Source: Flavobacteriales bacterium
GTDB lineage: Bacteria; Bacteroidota; Bacteroidia; Flavobacteriales_D; Crocinitomicaceae
Assembly (NCBI GenBank): GCA_947449575.1
Contig: CANFRV010000014.1
Coordinates: 31,298-95,297 of the forward strand
Reading direction: 5' to 3'
Length of the DNA stretch: 64,000 nt
Shown here: positions 19,765 through 29,764 of the stretch, in pieces
Position numbering within the stretch: the stretch's first letter is position 1
Layout: each line of letters begins with the position of its first letter
Made by a program: the position numbers and the translations under genes
The notes under the pieces: model-generated
The model's input: the letters and a program-made list of their open reading frames with translations, nothing else
Told to the model about the DNA's origin: nothing
The model's database searches: none

Positions 19765-20755
19765 AATCTTTGTCCAATTTATATTTGGCAACATTCATTC
19801 CGAAAGTAAGTCCTTTGTTATCCACAAGGTCTTCTAATTCAGTAAGAGATTTCTTACCAAAATTACGGAATTTCAACAAGTCATTTTTGTTGTAAGAAAC
19901 CAAATCACCTAATGTCTCAACATCAGCTGCTTTCAAACAATTCAATGCACGTACTGATAAATCCATATCAACCAATTTGGTTTTCAATAATTGTCTCATG
20001 TGTAAAGAAGTTTCATCAAACTCTTCAGAATCTGCTTTCACTTCGCTATCCAATGTAATTCTCTCATCAGAAAATAACATAAAATGGTGAATTAAGATTT
20101 TTGCTGATTCTTTTAAAGCTTCTTTTGGATGAATTGAACCGTCAGTTACAATATCAAAAATTAATTTTTCATAATCCGTTTTTTGCTCAACACGAAAATT
20201 TTCAACAGAAAACTTAACGTTTTTGATTGGAGTAAAAATAGAATCTACGAAAATAGTACCGAAAGGAACATTTGTTAATTTGTTTTCTTCAGCTGGAATA
20301 TAACCACGACCTTTAATAATCGTAAGTTCTAATTCTAATTTAACTGAAGACTCCATATTACAGATAACTAAATCTGAATTCAACACTTGAAAAGCGGAAG
20401 TAAATTTACCTAAATCACCTGCAGTCAATTTATTTTGACCACCGACAGAAACAACAACAGTTTCAGTGTCTGTTCCTTCAATTTGTTGTTTAAAACGAAC
20501 TTGTTTTAAATTTAAAATTATTTCAGTAATATCTTCTACAACACCTTTAATTGTCGTAAACTCATGATCAGCACCTTCAAAACGTACGGACGAAATTGCA
20601 AATCCTTCTAAAGAAGAAAGCAAAATACGACGCAATGCGTTTCCAACTGTTATTCCGTATCCAGGTTCAAGTGGACGGAATTCAAATTGTCCTTGATGCT
20701 CATCGGACTGAATCATAATAACCTTATCAGGTTTTTGGAAGTCTAGAATTGCCAT
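19763..20755 (-). CDS. rpoA: DNA-directed RNA polymerase alpha subunit
   Basis: A 330-residue alpha subunit. The N-terminal dimerisation domain carries [28 protein letters not shown], and the C-terminal domain carries [23 protein letters not shown] and [15 protein letters not shown] for UP-element and activator contacts. Length and both domains are normal. It lies 16 bp downstream of rpsD, in the usual alpha-operon order rpsM, rpsK, rpsD, rpoA, rplQ. Confidence 0.98.
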   Translation of the reverse strand: MAILDFQKPDKVIMIQSDEHQGQFEFRPLEPGYGITVGNALRRILLSSLEGFAISSVRFEGADHEFTTIKGVVEDITEIILNLKQVRFKQQIEGTDTETVVVSVGGQNKLTAGDLGKFTSAFQVLNSDLVICNMESSVKLELELTIIKGRGYIPAEENKLTNVPFGTIFVDSIFTPIKNVKFSVENFRVEQKTDYEKLIFDIVTDGSIHPKEALKESAKILIHHFMLFSDERITLDSEVKADSEEFDETSLHMRQLLKTKLVDMDLSVRALNCLKAADVETLGDLVSYNKNDLLKFRNFGKKSLTELEDLVDNKGLTFGMNVAKYKLDKD

Positions 20756-20771
20756 TTTAATGCTTTATTTA

Positions 20772-21380
20772 TTATTTAGAATACAATTCGACGATTAACT
20801 GTTCTTTAATATTTTCAGGGATCATCTCACGTGCAGGCACATTCAACATTCTTCCTGTCATATCAGAGTTATTCCAATCCAACCAGTCGTATTTTTTATT
20901 ATTTGAAGATAAAGAAGTTGAAATTACTTCTAACGATTTTGATTTCTCACGAACACCAACAACATCTCCAATTTTAACTACATAAGAAGGGATGTTCACA
21001 ACATCACCATTTACTGTAATATGTCTGTGAGATACTAATTGACGAGCACCACTGCGAGTTGGAGATAAACCAAAACGAAAGATTGTATTGTCTAAACGAG
21101 TTTCACACAATTGTAACAAATTTTCACCAGTAATACCTTTCATTCTTGAAGCTTTTTCAAACATGTTTGAAAATTGCTTTTCAAGAATACCATACGTATA
21201 CTTTGCTTTTTGTTTTTCTTTTAACTGAATACCATATTCAGATAATTTACCACCACGTCTCTTGTTTGGACCGTGCTGTCCTGGACCGTATGCTCTACGA
21301 TCTAATGCTTTGTCTGGACCAAAAATCGGATCTAAAAAACGACGCGCGATTTTTGATTTTGGACCTGTGTATCTTGCCAT
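20772..21380 (-). CDS. rpsD: 30S ribosomal protein S4
   Basis: A 202-residue small-subunit assembly protein that binds the 5' domain of 16S rRNA. It starts [14 protein letters not shown] and has the S4 RNA-binding domain [31 protein letters not shown]. There is no four-Cys zinc motif at the N-terminus, so it is the zinc-free form. It is preceded by an unusually long 85-bp spacer that contains two small hairpins, a possible site for S4 feedback control, which S4 exerts on the alpha operon in E. coli. Confidence 0.98.
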   Translation of the reverse strand: MARYTGPKSKIARRFLDPIFGPDKALDRRAYGPGQHGPNKRRGGKLSEYGIQLKEKQKAKYTYGILEKQFSNMFEKASRMKGITGENLLQLCETRLDNTIFRFGLSPTRSGARQLVSHRHITVNGDVVNIPSYVVKIGDVVGVREKSKSLEVISTSLSSNNKKYDWLDWNNSDMTGRMLNVPAREMIPENIKEQLIVELYSK

Positions 21381-21411
21381 TTTAAATTAATTTACAAAGA
21401 GAGATTATGAA

Positions 21412-21473
21412 TTAAGGCTTTGTCCTTCGATAACCGTATTCTCTTCTTATTTATACTTGAGTATATTATACTC
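21412..21473 (-). promoter_or_regulatory. Structured spacer ahead of rpsD
   Basis: The 85-bp gap between rpsK and rpsD holds a perfect 15-bp palindrome, GAGTATA-T-TATACTC, at 21459-21473 that spans the rpsK stop. It also holds a small AAGG...CCTT hairpin at 21412-21425. Most other gaps in this array are under 35 bp. A translational feedback site for S4 is one reading; a processing site is another. Confidence 0.35.
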
Positions 21474-21852
21474 TTCTTCTTTTCGGAGGTCTACAACCGT
21501 TATGTGGTAAAGGAGTAACATCAATGATTTCAGTTACTTCAATTCCATTGTTATGCAAAGATCTCATAGCAGACTCACGTCCACCACCTGGTCCTTTTAC
21601 ATATACTTTCACTTTACGAAGTCCGAAATCATGAGCTTCTTTTGCACAATCCTCAGCAGCAACCTGTGCAGCATAAGGAGTGTTCTTTTTAGAACCTCTA
21701 AAACCCATCTTTCCCGCTGAAGACCAAGAAATAACTTGACCAGCGTTGTTAGTCAAAGAAATAATGATATTATTGAAGGTAGCATGGATATGCGCTTCGC
21801 CAATAGCATCTACTTTGACAATCTTCTTCTTTTTTTGATTAGACTTTGCCAT
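21466..21852 (-). CDS. rpsK: 30S ribosomal protein S11
   Basis: A 128-residue small-subunit platform protein. The signature [19 protein letters not shown] and the C-terminal [18 protein letters not shown] are intact, as is [17 protein letters not shown] near the N-terminus. Normal bacterial length. It follows rpsM by 12 bp and is separated from rpsD by the long structured spacer described at 21412-21473. Confidence 0.98.
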   Translation of the reverse strand: MAKSNQKKKKIVKVDAIGEAHIHATFNNIIISLTNNAGQVISWSSAGKMGFRGSKKNTPYAAQVAAEDCAKEAHDFGLRKVKVYVKGPGGGRESAMRSLHNNGIEVTEIIDVTPLPHNGCRPPKRRRV

Positions 21853-21864
21853 TTTTTACTTTAA

Positions 21865-22239
21865 TTATTTAGTCGCTTTTTTCTTGTTCGCAACTGTTTT
21901 TCTCTTACCTTTTCTCGTACGAGAGTTGTTTTTCGTGTGTTGACCTCTTAACGGAAGACCAGAACGATGACGAATTCCTCTGTAACAACCGATATCCATT
22001 AATCGTTTAATGTGTAATTGAACTTCTGAACGAAGTGCACCTTCCACTTTAATCTCATTTAATGAATTACGAATCGCTCCTAGCTGATCGTCATTCCAAT
22101 CTTGAACTTTGATGTTTTCATCAATACCACTAGACTTCAAAATTTGCGCTGAAGTGCTACGTCCAATTCCGTAGATGTAAGTCAAACCGATTACACCTCT
22201 CTTGTTTTTTGGTAAATCTATACCTGCAATACGTGCCAT
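21865..22239 (-). CDS. rpsM: 30S ribosomal protein S13
   Basis: A 124-residue head protein of the small subunit that contacts the P-site tRNA and forms bridges to the 50S. It starts [26 protein letters not shown] and has the signature [26 protein letters not shown]. Its Lys-rich tail is typical. First protein gene of the alpha group, 11 bp downstream of rpmJ. Confidence 0.98.
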   Translation of the reverse strand: MARIAGIDLPKNKRGVIGLTYIYGIGRSTSAQILKSSGIDENIKVQDWNDDQLGAIRNSLNEIKVEGALRSEVQLHIKRLMDIGCYRGIRHRSGLPLRGQHTKNNSRTRKGKRKTVANKKKATK

Positions 22240-22250
22240 ACTTTTAAATT

Positions 22251-22367
22251 TTACCCTTGTCTTTGTTTAAGTTTAGGATTTTTTTTATTAATCACATAAA
22301 CCACACCTTTTCTTTTAACGATTTTGCAATCTGCAGATCGTTTTTTAACTGAAGCTCTAACTTTCAT
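22251..22367 (-). CDS. rpmJ: 50S ribosomal protein L36
   Basis: A 38-residue protein read from ATG at 22367 to TAA at 22251: [20 protein letters not shown] at the start and a KLKQRQG end. This is the usual L36 length. Of the Cys residues that bind zinc in many L36 proteins, only Cys14 remains; the second CxxC Cys and the downstream Cys/His ligands are replaced ([15 protein letters not shown]). It is therefore the zinc-free form. It lies between infA and rpsM, the standard position. Confidence 0.95.
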   Translation of the reverse strand: MKVRASVKKRSADCKIVKRKGVVYVINKKNPKLKQRQG

Positions 22368-22392
22368 TTTTATTTAATTTTTGAAGTTATTC

Positions 22393-22611
22393 TTATTTAT
22401 ACCTAAAAGAGATTCTTCCTTTTGATAAATCGTAGGGAGACATCTCAACTTTAACACGGTCACCTGGTAAAATTTTAATGTAAAACATTCTCATTTTACC
22501 TGATATATGCGCTGTTAAAACGTGACCATTTTCTAACTCTACTCGAAACATTGCGTTTGAAAGAGCTTCCGTGATCACTCCATCTTGTTCAATTGATGCT
22601 TGCTTTGCCAT
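22393..22611 (-). CDS. infA: Translation initiation factor IF-1
   Basis: A 72-residue S1/OB-fold protein that blocks the ribosomal A site during initiation. It shows [20 protein letters not shown], the [13 protein letters not shown] segment and the [12 protein letters not shown] end. Normal length. It starts 3 bp after the secY stop and precedes rpmJ, the common secY-infA-rpmJ order. Confidence 0.98.
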   Translation of the reverse strand: MAKQASIEQDGVITEALSNAMFRVELENGHVLTAHISGKMRMFYIKILPGDRVKVEMSPYDLSKGRISFRYK

Positions 22612-22614
22612 TTC

Positions 22615-23949
22615 TTAAATTCCAGATAATTCATTTGCCGTTCTTCTACCTCTAACACGAGTCCCTTCCATCAAACCATCCATGTGACGATTCAATAAAT
22701 AAGATTCTATTTGTTGCAAGGTATCCAATACAACACCAACCATAATTAATACTGAAGTTCCACCGAAAAACATTGCAAATGCATCATTTACTCCAGCTAT
22801 CTTAGCTATCGCTGGTAAAATAGCGACTATTGCTAAAGACAAAGAACCAGGAAAAGTAATACGAGACACCAAAGTATCAATGTATTCAGCAGTATCTTCA
22901 CCAGGTCTAACCCCAGGAATAAAACCACCATTTCTTTTTAGCTCATCAGCAATTTTTCTTGGATTGATCATAATTGCCGTATAGAAATACGTAAATACAA
23001 TTATCAAAACAGCCAATAAAGAATTATAGCCAATCCCGTATGGGTTACCTAATTGCCTTTGCAAAAATCCAGGTTGCGTATTACTTGCAAACAACATAAC
23101 TGGAATGGTCATAATAGCTTGAGCGAATATGATAGGCATAACCCCACTTGCATTCACTTTTATTGGCAGGTAATCTCTAGCACCTTGTGCATCTACCGAT
23201 CTAGCACCAACAACTCTTTTAGCAGTATTTAATGGAATCTTTCGAACCCCCTGCACAATTAAAATAGTCCCCATCACAACAAGCATAAAAGCTATTATTT
23301 CGATGACAATTTTAATTAAATTATCTTTACTAATACCAACTTCAGCTGTAAACGCTTGCGGAAAACGAGCAAGAATTCCAACAGTAATCAACAATGAAAT
23401 ACCATTCCCAATTCCTTTATCTGTAATTCTTTCTCCTAACCAAACAGCAAACATAGATCCTGCAATTAACACAAGAATCGTTTGTCCCCACCAAAAAGTT
23501 GAAGCATCCAAAGGCAAAGCACCTTTAGAATCAACATACATTTTCAGATAACTTGGAGCTTGCAATCCACAAATAATTATTGTTAGAATACGAGTATAAT
23601 TGTTTATACGCTTTCTACCCGACTCACCTTCATTTTGCATTTTTTGAACAGCTGGAACAGCCATACCTAATAATTGCATAATAATAGAAGCACTAATATA
23701 AGGCATAATTCCAAGAGCCATTACAGATGCATTTGAAAAACCACCACCTGAAAAAAGTGACAATAAAGTTTCAAGTGCATTTTGGCCACCCGCTTTTTGA
23801 GCATTTTGAAGAGCAGTATAATTAACGCCTGGCAAAATAATAAATGATCCAACCCGATAAATTAGAATTAGAGAAAGAGTTAAAATAATTCTCTTTCTCA
23901 ATTCTTCCACTTTCCAGATGTTCTTAATGTTCTGTATAAACCGTTTCAT
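22615..23949 (-). CDS. secY: Preprotein translocase subunit SecY
   Basis: A 444-residue channel of the Sec translocon in the inner membrane. Ten hydrophobic segments are visible, with LTLSLILIYRVGSFIILPGV for the first, the plug-region FSGGGFSNASVMALGIMPYISASIIMQL, and the cytoplasmic loops with GNGISLLI and RKIPLNTAKR. It exports the many signal-peptide proteins seen in this window. It follows rplO by 25 bp and precedes infA by 3 bp. Confidence 0.98.
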   Translation of the reverse strand: MKRFIQNIKNIWKVEELRKRIILTLSLILIYRVGSFIILPGVNYTALQNAQKAGGQNALETLLSLFSGGGFSNASVMALGIMPYISASIIMQLLGMAVPAVQKMQNEGESGRKRINNYTRILTIIICGLQAPSYLKMYVDSKGALPLDASTFWWGQTILVLIAGSMFAVWLGERITDKGIGNGISLLITVGILARFPQAFTAEVGISKDNLIKIVIEIIAFMLVVMGTILIVQGVRKIPLNTAKRVVGARSVDAQGARDYLPIKVNASGVMPIIFAQAIMTIPVMLFASNTQPGFLQRQLGNPYGIGYNSLLAVLIIVFTYFYTAIMINPRKIADELKRNGGFIPGVRPGEDTAEYIDTLVSRITFPGSLSLAIVAILPAIAKIAGVNDAFAMFFGGTSVLIMVGVVLDTLQQIESYLLNRHMDGLMEGTRVRGRRTANELSGI

Positions 23950-23974
23950 TCTATAAAATAGTTGGCAAAGTTAA

Positions 23975-24421
23975 TTAGATTTCTGAACAATTACCACCTT
24001 TTTCTTCAATTACTGATTTTGCAGACCCTGAAAATTTATGTGCTGTAACGTTAACCTTAGCTGATAACTCACCTCTACCTAAGATTTTTACCAATTCATT
24101 TCTTGAAACAAGACCATTATCACGCAATACTTCAGGCGTAATTTCAGTAATATTCTTGCGTTCAAACAATGATTGAATCATATCTAAATTAATAGCTTTA
24201 TATTCAACACGGTTGATATTTTTGAAACCAAATTTAGGTACACGTCTTTGAAGTGGCATTTGCCCACCCTCGAAACCGATTTTTGTTTTGTAACCTGATC
24301 TTGATTTTGCTCCTTTGTGACCTCTTGTAGAAGTTCCACCTCTACCTGATCCTTGTCCACGTGCTATTCTCTTACGGTTTTTCGTAGAGCCATCTGCGGG
24401 AGTTAAATTTTCTAAATTCAT
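23975..24421 (-). CDS. rplO: 50S ribosomal protein L15
   Basis: A 148-residue large-subunit protein. The Gly/Arg-rich N-terminus (RIARGQGSGRGGTSTRGHKGAKSRSG) threads into 23S rRNA, and the C-terminal domain shows VNVTAHKFSGSAKSVIEEKGG. Normal length. It follows rpmD by 21 bp. Confidence 0.97.
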   Translation of the reverse strand: MNLENLTPADGSTKNRKRIARGQGSGRGGTSTRGHKGAKSRSGYKTKIGFEGGQMPLQRRVPKFGFKNINRVEYKAINLDMIQSLFERKNITEITPEVLRDNGLVSRNELVKILGRGELSAKVNVTAHKFSGSAKSVIEEKGGNCSEI

Positions 24422-24442
24422 CGTAAATTCGTTTTATAAGTT

Positions 24443-24619
24443 TTACTCAACAACTTTCAAAAGATGTTGTACTTTCTTTACCATACCAAGGATTTGTGGA
24501 GTAGCCTCTTTTTCAAGAGTCTGATTCAACTTTTTAAATCCTAACGCAACAAGCGTAGCTTTTTGATCAGCTGGGCGATTAATAGCACTTCTTACATGCT
24601 TAATTTTAATTGTAGCCAT
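24443..24619 (-). CDS. rpmD: 50S ribosomal protein L30
   Basis: A 58-residue protein read from ATG at 24619 to TAA at 24443. It begins MATIKIKHVRSAINRPADQK, has LVALGFKKLNQT in the middle and ends MVKKVQHLLKVVE. This is the standard L30 pattern and length. It sits between rpsE (11 bp upstream) and rplO, its usual place. Confidence 0.96.
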   Translation of the reverse strand: MATIKIKHVRSAINRPADQKATLVALGFKKLNQTLEKEATPQILGMVKKVQHLLKVVE

Positions 24620-24630
24620 AATAATATCTA

Positions 24631-25146
24631 TTAACCGTTAAATACTTGATCAATTGTAATACCACGTTGTTTTGCTACTGCAACCGCATCTCTCATACGA
24701 GATAGTGCATCAATTGTAGCTTTAACAACATTGTGAGCATTTGAAGACCCTTGTGATTTTGCTAGTACGTTGTGAATACCAACACTTTCTAATACAGCAC
24801 GCATTGCACCACCTGCAATAACACCTGTACCTTCTGAAGCTGGTTTAAGTAATACTTCTGCACCACCAAATTTACCTTTTTGAGTATGAGGAACTGTTCC
24901 TTTCAAAATTGGAACTTTAATTAAGTTCTTTTTCGCATCCTCTATACCTTTAGTAATAGCTTCAGTAATCTCTTTCGCTTTTCCTAAACCATGACCAACG
25001 ATTCCGTGCTCATCTCCAACAACTATAATAGCTGAGAAAGTAAAGTTACGACCTCCTTTAGTTACTTTCGTAACACGGTTTACAGCAACAAGCTTATCTT
25101 TAAGCTCTATATCTGAAGGTTTTACCCTGTTTAATACTTGTGCCAT
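24631..25146 (-). CDS. rpsE: 30S ribosomal protein S5
   Basis: A 171-residue small-subunit protein involved in decoding accuracy. The double-stranded-RNA-binding N-domain carries [32 protein letters not shown]. The C-domain carries [36 protein letters not shown]. The loop region linked to spectinomycin binding looks ordinary. It follows rplR by 3 bp. Confidence 0.98.
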   Translation of the reverse strand: MAQVLNRVKPSDIELKDKLVAVNRVTKVTKGGRNFTFSAIIVVGDEHGIVGHGLGKAKEITEAITKGIEDAKKNLIKVPILKGTVPHTQKGKFGGAEVLLKPASEGTGVIAGGAMRAVLESVGIHNVLAKSQGSSNAHNVVKATIDALSRMRDAVAVAKQRGITIDQVFNG

Positions 25147-25149
25147 AAT

Positions 25150-25503
25150 TTAAAATTTAAGTCCAGCCTCTCGAGCTGAGTTAGCTAATGATTTAACTCT
25201 ACCGTGGTATAGATATCCGTTACGATCGAACACAACTGATTCTATTCCCGCTTTTATTGCTTTTGCAGCAACTTCTTTTCCTATAATACCAGCTTGATCA
25301 GATTTATTTTCTTTTCCTACTGCTTTATTTTTGAAAGAAGATGCTGACACCAATGTTTTTCCTGCAACATCATCCACTAACTGAGCATAAATTTGCTTGT
25401 TGCTTCTGAACACAGTTAAACGTGGCGTCTTAGAAGTACCAGTAATTCTTTTTCTGATTCTTCTTTTAATCTTTGCTCTTCTATTTATCTTACTAAATGC
25501 CAT
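25150..25503 (-). CDS. rplR: 50S ribosomal protein L18
   Basis: A 117-residue protein that binds 5S rRNA with L5. It has a basic N-terminus, then [19 protein letters not shown] and the C-terminal [26 protein letters not shown]. Normal length and place between rplF (12-bp gap) and rpsE (3-bp gap). Confidence 0.98.
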   Translation of the reverse strand: MAFSKINRRAKIKRRIRKRITGTSKTPRLTVFRSNKQIYAQLVDDVAGKTLVSASSFKNKAVGKENKSDQAGIIGKEVAAKAIKAGIESVVFDRNGYLYHGRVKSLANSAREAGLKF

Positions 25504-25515
25504 GATAATAACTAA

Positions 25516-26070
25516 TTATTTTTTACCTGCAGCTTTACCCGCTTTTCTTCTTATTTCTTCACCTAAGTAACGAACACCTTTTCCTTTGTATGGCTCTGGC
25601 TTGCGAAGGGAGCGAATTTTGGCTGCTACTTGACCTAAAAGTTGCTTATCAATCGACTGTAAAGTAACGATTGGCGCTTTCCCTTTTTGGGTGTCTGCGG
25701 TAACCATAATTTCTTTAGGCAGTTTGAACACAATTGGATGAGAGTATCCTAAAGCTAACTCCAACATTTGACCTGTTGCAGTAGCACGGAAACCAACTCC
25801 TATTACTTCTAACTCCTTTTTGTACCCTTCCGATACTCCAACAACCATATTTGCAATTAAAGCACGGTATAAACCATGTTTTGCACGGTGCGCTGGGCTC
25901 TCTGATTCGCGGCTCAAAGTTATTACGTTTTCCTCAACTGCTACCGTTATACAAGATTCAATCTCTTGAGATAACTCACCTTTGGAACCCTTAACGATAA
26001 CAGCGTTACCTTCTAACTTGACGTTTACTCCACTCGGGATGTTAACTGGGGATTTTCCTATCCTTGACAT
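25516..26070 (-). CDS. rplF: 50S ribosomal protein L6
   Basis: A 184-residue two-domain protein near the factor-binding site of the 50S subunit. It starts MSRIGKSPVNIPSGV, has GVSEGYKKELEVIGVGFRA in the second domain and ends with the signature EPYKGKGVRYLGEEIRRKAGK. It follows rpsH by 17 bp. Confidence 0.98.
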   Translation of the reverse strand: MSRIGKSPVNIPSGVNVKLEGNAVIVKGSKGELSQEIESCITVAVEENVITLSRESESPAHRAKHGLYRALIANMVVGVSEGYKKELEVIGVGFRATATGQMLELALGYSHPIVFKLPKEIMVTADTQKGKAPIVTLQSIDKQLLGQVAAKIRSLRKPEPYKGKGVRYLGEEIRRKAGKAAGKK

Positions 26071-26087
26071 TTTACACTTATTAAAGA

Positions 26088-26486
26088 TTAATAAACATAA
26101 CAGAGAACTTCTCCTCCGATGTTATGCGTTTTTGCTTCTTTGTTTGTGATTATACCTTTAGAAGTTGAAACAATCGCTATACCTAATCCGTTTAATACGC
26201 GGGGCAAGTTATCTGCACCACAATATTTTCTTAGACCTGGTCTAGAAGCTCTCTCCAATTTTGTAATTGCAGGAACCTTTGTTGACTGGTTATACTTTAA
26301 AGCGATTTTAATCACTCCTTGCTTATCATCCTCTTCAAATTTGAAATTTGTGATGTAACCTTGATTATATAAAATCTGAGTCATCGCCTTTTTCACATTT
26401 GAACCAGGAATTTCGACCATTTTAAGACGAGCCGAACTTGCGTTACGAATTCTCGTTAAAAAATCTGCGATAGGATCTGTATTCAT
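26088..26486 (-). CDS. rpsH: 30S ribosomal protein S8
   Basis: A 132-residue protein that binds helix 21 of 16S rRNA. The start [14 protein letters not shown], the [37 protein letters not shown] segment and the GGEVLCYVY end are all typical. In E. coli it represses the spc operon; no S8-site mimic was recognised here. It follows rpsN by 21 bp. Confidence 0.98.
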   Translation of the reverse strand: MNTDPIADFLTRIRNASSARLKMVEIPGSNVKKAMTQILYNQGYITNFKFEEDDKQGVIKIALKYNQSTKVPAITKLERASRPGLRKYCGADNLPRVLNGLGIAIVSTSKGIITNKEAKTHNIGGEVLCYVY

Positions 26487-26507
26487 AATTTTCCTATTAT
26501 TCTTTAA

Positions 26508-26822
26508 TTACCAACTTGCTTTCTTTACTCCTGGGATCTTACCAGCCAATGCCATTTCACGGAAAGTTACCCTTGAAATACCAAATTGTCTTATGTAACC
26601 TCTAGGGCGACCTGTCAATCCACAACGATTATGTAAACGAATTTTTGATCCGTTAACCGGCATTTTTTGAATAGCCATCATAGCATCCCATTTTGCAGCT
26701 TGAATATCTTCAGAAGTGCTAGTTGACTTTAAAATTGTAGTCAATTCTTCACGTTTCTTCGCATATCTTGCAACACATTTTTCTCTCTTGCGCTCACGCG
26801 CTTTCATCGATTCTTTAGCCAT
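26508..26822 (-). CDS. rpsN: 30S ribosomal protein S14, long zinc-free form
   Basis: A 104-residue protein. It begins [15 protein letters not shown] and ends with the family block [28 protein letters not shown]...KKASW. No CxxC pairs are present, so zinc is not bound. From memory many flavobacterial S14 proteins have about 89 residues; this one carries about 15 more at residues 30-50 ([15 protein letters not shown]), which makes it similar in length to the E. coli form. It follows rplE by 6 bp. Confidence 0.97.
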   Translation of the reverse strand: MAKESMKARERKREKCVARYAKKREELTTILKSTSTSEDIQAAKWDAMMAIQKMPVNGSKIRLHNRCGLTGRPRGYIRQFGISRVTFREMALAGKIPGVKKASW

Positions 26823-26828
26823 CTCTAC

Positions 26829-27380
26829 TTATTTTTTAATAAATGGAAAACCAAAAGCATCTAACAATGCTTTCCCTTCTTCATCATTCTCAGCAGTTGT
26901 CACGAAAGTAATATCCATTCCTAGAATTTTATTTACTTTATCGATGTCGATTTCAGGAAAAATGATGTGTTCTTTTACTCCTAAATTGAAGTTTCCTCTT
27001 CCGTCAAATCCTTTTGAGTTTATACCTCTAAAATCTCTAGTTCTTGGCAAAGCAACAGAAATAAAACGATCTAAAAAATCGTACATTCTATCACCTCTCA
27101 AAGTAACTTTCGTTCCAATTGGCATTCCTTTTCTTAATTTGAAATTAGAGATATCCTTTTTAGAAACAGTTTGAACAGCTTTTTGACCAGCAATTCTTGT
27201 TAAATCTAAAACGGCATTATCAATTAATTTTTTATCAGCAACCGCATCACCCATTCCTTGGCTCAATACGATTTTTTGAAGTCTCGGTACTTTCATTACT
27301 GTTTTGTACCCGAACTTCTCAGTTAATCCAGAAATGATTTCCGTAGAATACATTTCTTTAAGTCTTGGTGTGTAACTCAT
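26829..27380 (-). CDS. rplE: 50S ribosomal protein L5
   Basis: A 183-residue protein that binds 5S rRNA and contacts the P-site tRNA. It shows [16 protein letters not shown] near residues 34-49, [20 protein letters not shown], and [23 protein letters not shown]. Its ATG overlaps the rplX stop by one base (TAATG), which suggests translational coupling. Confidence 0.98.
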   Translation of the reverse strand: MSYTPRLKEMYSTEIISGLTEKFGYKTVMKVPRLQKIVLSQGMGDAVADKKLIDNAVLDLTRIAGQKAVQTVSKKDISNFKLRKGMPIGTKVTLRGDRMYDFLDRFISVALPRTRDFRGINSKGFDGRGNFNLGVKEHIIFPEIDIDKVNKILGMDITFVTTAENDEEGKALLDAFGFPFIKK

Positions 27381-27697
27381 TACTTAATTTCCTCCCCTGA
27401 TTTTTTTGAATAACGTACTAATTTACCTTTATCATTCATTTTACGGCCGATGCGTGTAGCAACACCATTATGAACTACCATAAGATTAGAAATATGTAAA
27501 GCAGCTTCCCGCTCAACAATTCCACCTTGAGGATCAGATGCACTTGGTTTAGTGTGACGTTTAATCATGTTCACACCTTCAACAACTGCACGCAATTTTT
27601 TCTTGTCAATTGTAAGGATTTTTCCTTCTTGACCTAAAGACTCTCCGCTTAATACTTTAACGGTGTCTCCAACTTTAATGTGTAATTTCTGTTGCAT
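27380..27697 (-). CDS. rplX: 50S ribosomal protein L24
   Basis: A 105-residue assembly-initiating protein of the large subunit, with the KOW motif in [21 protein letters not shown] and the downstream [13 protein letters not shown]. Normal length. It follows rplN by 14 bp and overlaps rplE by one base. Confidence 0.98.
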   Translation of the reverse strand: MQQKLHIKVGDTVKVLSGESLGQEGKILTIDKKKLRAVVEGVNMIKRHTKPSASDPQGGIVEREAALHISNLMVVHNGVATRIGRKMNDKGKLVRYSKKSGEEIK

Positions 27698-27711
27698 AAC
27701 TTACCTTGAAA

Positions 27712-28080
27712 TTAAAGTACTTCGGGTGCTAAAGAAACAATTTTCATATAATTGTTTTCTCTTAACTCACGAGCTACCGGTCCAAAAATACGTGTACCTC
27801 TGATCTCACCCGCTTGATTTAAAATAACGCAAGCGTTATCATCAAAACGGATATAAGAACCATCAGCACGACGAATTTCTTTTCTTGTTCTTACGATTAC
27901 CGCCTTAGCTACCTGACCTTTTTTCACGGCACCAGAGGGCGTTGCACTTTTAATAGCTACGACAATCTTGTCTCCTACAGAAGCATAACGACGTTTTGTT
28001 CCACCCAATACTCGGATGCACAATACTTCTTTCGCTCCTGAATTATCAGCTACTGCTAGTCTTGATTCTTGTTGTATCAT
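27712..28080 (-). CDS. rplN: 50S ribosomal protein L14
   Basis: A 122-residue protein that forms bridges to the 30S subunit. It starts [27 protein letters not shown], has the signature [20 protein letters not shown] and ends [10 protein letters not shown]. Normal length. It follows rpsQ by 9 bp. Confidence 0.98.
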   Translation of the reverse strand: MIQQESRLAVADNSGAKEVLCIRVLGGTKRRYASVGDKIVVAIKSATPSGAVKKGQVAKAVIVRTRKEIRRADGSYIRFDDNACVILNQAGEIRGTRIFGPVARELRENNYMKIVSLAPEVL

Positions 28081-28089
28081 TACTAAAAA

Positions 28090-28347
28090 TTATTTAGCTC
28101 GTTCAATAACTTCTACTAGTCTCCAGTTCTTTGATTTACTCAAAGGTCTAGTTTCCATGATTCGAACTGTATCACCCAAATGGCAATCATTATTCTCATC
28201 ATGAGCGACAAATTTAGTAGTTTTTTTCACAAACTTACCATACTTAGGGTGTTTTACTTTTCTTTCTACAGAAACTACGATAGATTTTTCCATCTTATCG
28301 CTAGCAACGATCCCTATACGTTCCTTTCTTAAATTACGCTTTTCCAT
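28090..28347 (-). CDS. rpsQ: 30S ribosomal protein S17
   Basis: An 85-residue OB-fold protein. It begins [19 protein letters not shown], contains [19 protein letters not shown], and ends with the signature [28 protein letters not shown]. Normal length. It follows rpmC by 30 bp. Confidence 0.98.
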   Translation of the reverse strand: MEKRNLRKERIGIVASDKMEKSIVVSVERKVKHPKYGKFVKKTTKFVAHDENNDCHLGDTVRIMETRPLSKSKNWRLVEVIERAK

Positions 28348-28377
28348 ATAAGCTAATTCTAAATTTTAAAGAGGCAA

Positions 28378-28572
28378 TTAAGCCTGCGCTTCACGTTTAG
28401 TCAATTCAGTACTTAGTCTTGCAACTATTTTTCGTACTTTTTGAATCTGTATTGGATTTTCCAATGGGGCAACACTATGAGTTAATTTTAACTTCGATAG
28501 TTGCTCAGAGAAATAAACTACACGACCCTTCAAGTCTTCAACTGAAAGCTTTGTGATTTCTTGCATCTTCAT
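28378..28572 (-). CDS. rpmC: 50S ribosomal protein L29
   Basis: A 64-residue two-helix protein at the nascent-chain exit. It contains EITKLSVEDLKGRVVYFSEQLSKLK and the NPIQIQKVRKIVARLSTELTKRE block. ATG at 28572 gives MKMQEIT; an ATG two codons later is also possible. It follows rplP by 8 bp. Confidence 0.97.
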   Translation of the reverse strand: MKMQEITKLSVEDLKGRVVYFSEQLSKLKLTHSVAPLENPIQIQKVRKIVARLSTELTKREAQA

Positions 28573-28580
28573 ATTAATTA

Positions 28581-29009
28581 CTATTTTTCAGGTATAACAT
28601 AATCGTTACGAACAACGAATTTACATTTTACTGGCATTTTTTGAGCTGCTAAACGAAGCGCCTCTTTTGCTGTTTCGTATGGCACGCCATCCGCTTCAAA
28701 CAAAATACGACCTGGTTTTACAACTGCTACCCAGTGACTTGGAGCACCCTTACCTTTACCCATACGAACTTCAGCTGGCTTTGAGGTAACTGGTTTGTCA
28801 GGGAAAATTCTGATCCACACTTTTCCTTCACGTTTCATGTATCTTGTAACCGCAATACGCGATGCCTCGATTTGACGTGATGTAATCCATGCTGGCTCCA
28901 AAGTTTTAAGTCCGAAAGATCCGAAAGATACCGTACTACCTTTGTGGGCAATACCTCTATTTCGTCCTTTTTGAACTCTTCTAAATTTACTTCTTTTTGG
29001 CTGTAACAT
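28581..29009 (-). CDS. rplP: 50S ribosomal protein L16
   Basis: A 142-residue protein near the A site. It begins [19 protein letters not shown], has [42 protein letters not shown], and ends with the [11 protein letters not shown] region. Normal length. It follows rpsC by 25 bp. Confidence 0.98.
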   Translation of the reverse strand: MLQPKRSKFRRVQKGRNRGIAHKGSTVSFGSFGLKTLEPAWITSRQIEASRIAVTRYMKREGKVWIRIFPDKPVTSKPAEVRMGKGKGAPSHWVAVVKPGRILFEADGVPYETAKEALRLAAQKMPVKCKFVVRNDYVIPEK

Positions 29010-29034
29010 CTTTTAAAAATTTTACTGTCCTAAC

Positions 29035-29763
29035 TTATTTTTTCTTTCTTTTATTTCCCATTGGTTTACGTCCTGCTCCTACTCCTGGCTTCCCTGGAGT
29101 TGATGCTGACATTCCCACATTAGGAGAAAGGTCACGTTTTCCATACACCTCACCTTTGCATATCCACACTTTGATACCCAATCGGCCATAAGTTGTATGA
29201 GCTTCTGCAAGCGCATAATCGATGTCAGCTCTGAACGTATGTAACGGAGTACGTCCATCCTTGTACATCTCTGAACGAGCCATTTCTGCACCATTGACAC
29301 GTCCGGAAATTTTGCATTTGATTCCTTCAGCGCCCATTCGCATTGTACTCGCAATAGACATTTTGATAGCTCTTCTAAAAGAAATACGAGCTTCAATTTG
29401 ACGAGCGATACCATCAGCAACTAAACGAGCATCCAATTCAGGACGTTTAACCTCGAAAATATTGATTTGAATATCTTTCTTCGTCAATTTTTTTAACTCT
29501 TCTTTCAATTTATCAACCTCTTGTCCACCTTTACCAATGATTACTCCTGGTCTTGCTGTATTAATTGTTACAGTAACCAATTTAAGAGTTCTCTCAATAA
29601 TGATTTTTGCAATATTAGCTCTAGATAGACGAGCATTTAAATATTTACGGATTTGATCATCTTCTACAAGTTTTTCCTTGTAATCATTTCCTCCATACCA
29701 ATTAGACTCCCATCCATGGATGAAGCCTAGTCTGTTTCCTATTGGATTCGATTTTTGTCCCAT
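29035..29763 (-). CDS. rpsC: 30S ribosomal protein S3
   Basis: A 242-residue protein at the mRNA entry channel. The KH domain carries [23 protein letters not shown]. The C-domain carries [19 protein letters not shown] and [25 protein letters not shown] Lys/Arg/Gly tail follows. It starts 1 bp past the rplV stop. Confidence 0.98.
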   Translation of the reverse strand: MGQKSNPIGNRLGFIHGWESNWYGGNDYKEKLVEDDQIRKYLNARLSRANIAKIIIERTLKLVTVTINTARPGVIIGKGGQEVDKLKEELKKLTKKDIQINIFEVKRPELDARLVADGIARQIEARISFRRAIKMSIASTMRMGAEGIKCKISGRVNGAEMARSEMYKDGRTPLHTFRADIDYALAEAHTTYGRLGIKVWICKGEVYGKRDLSPNVGMSASTPGKPGVGAGRKPMGNKRKKK

Positions 29764-29764
29764 C

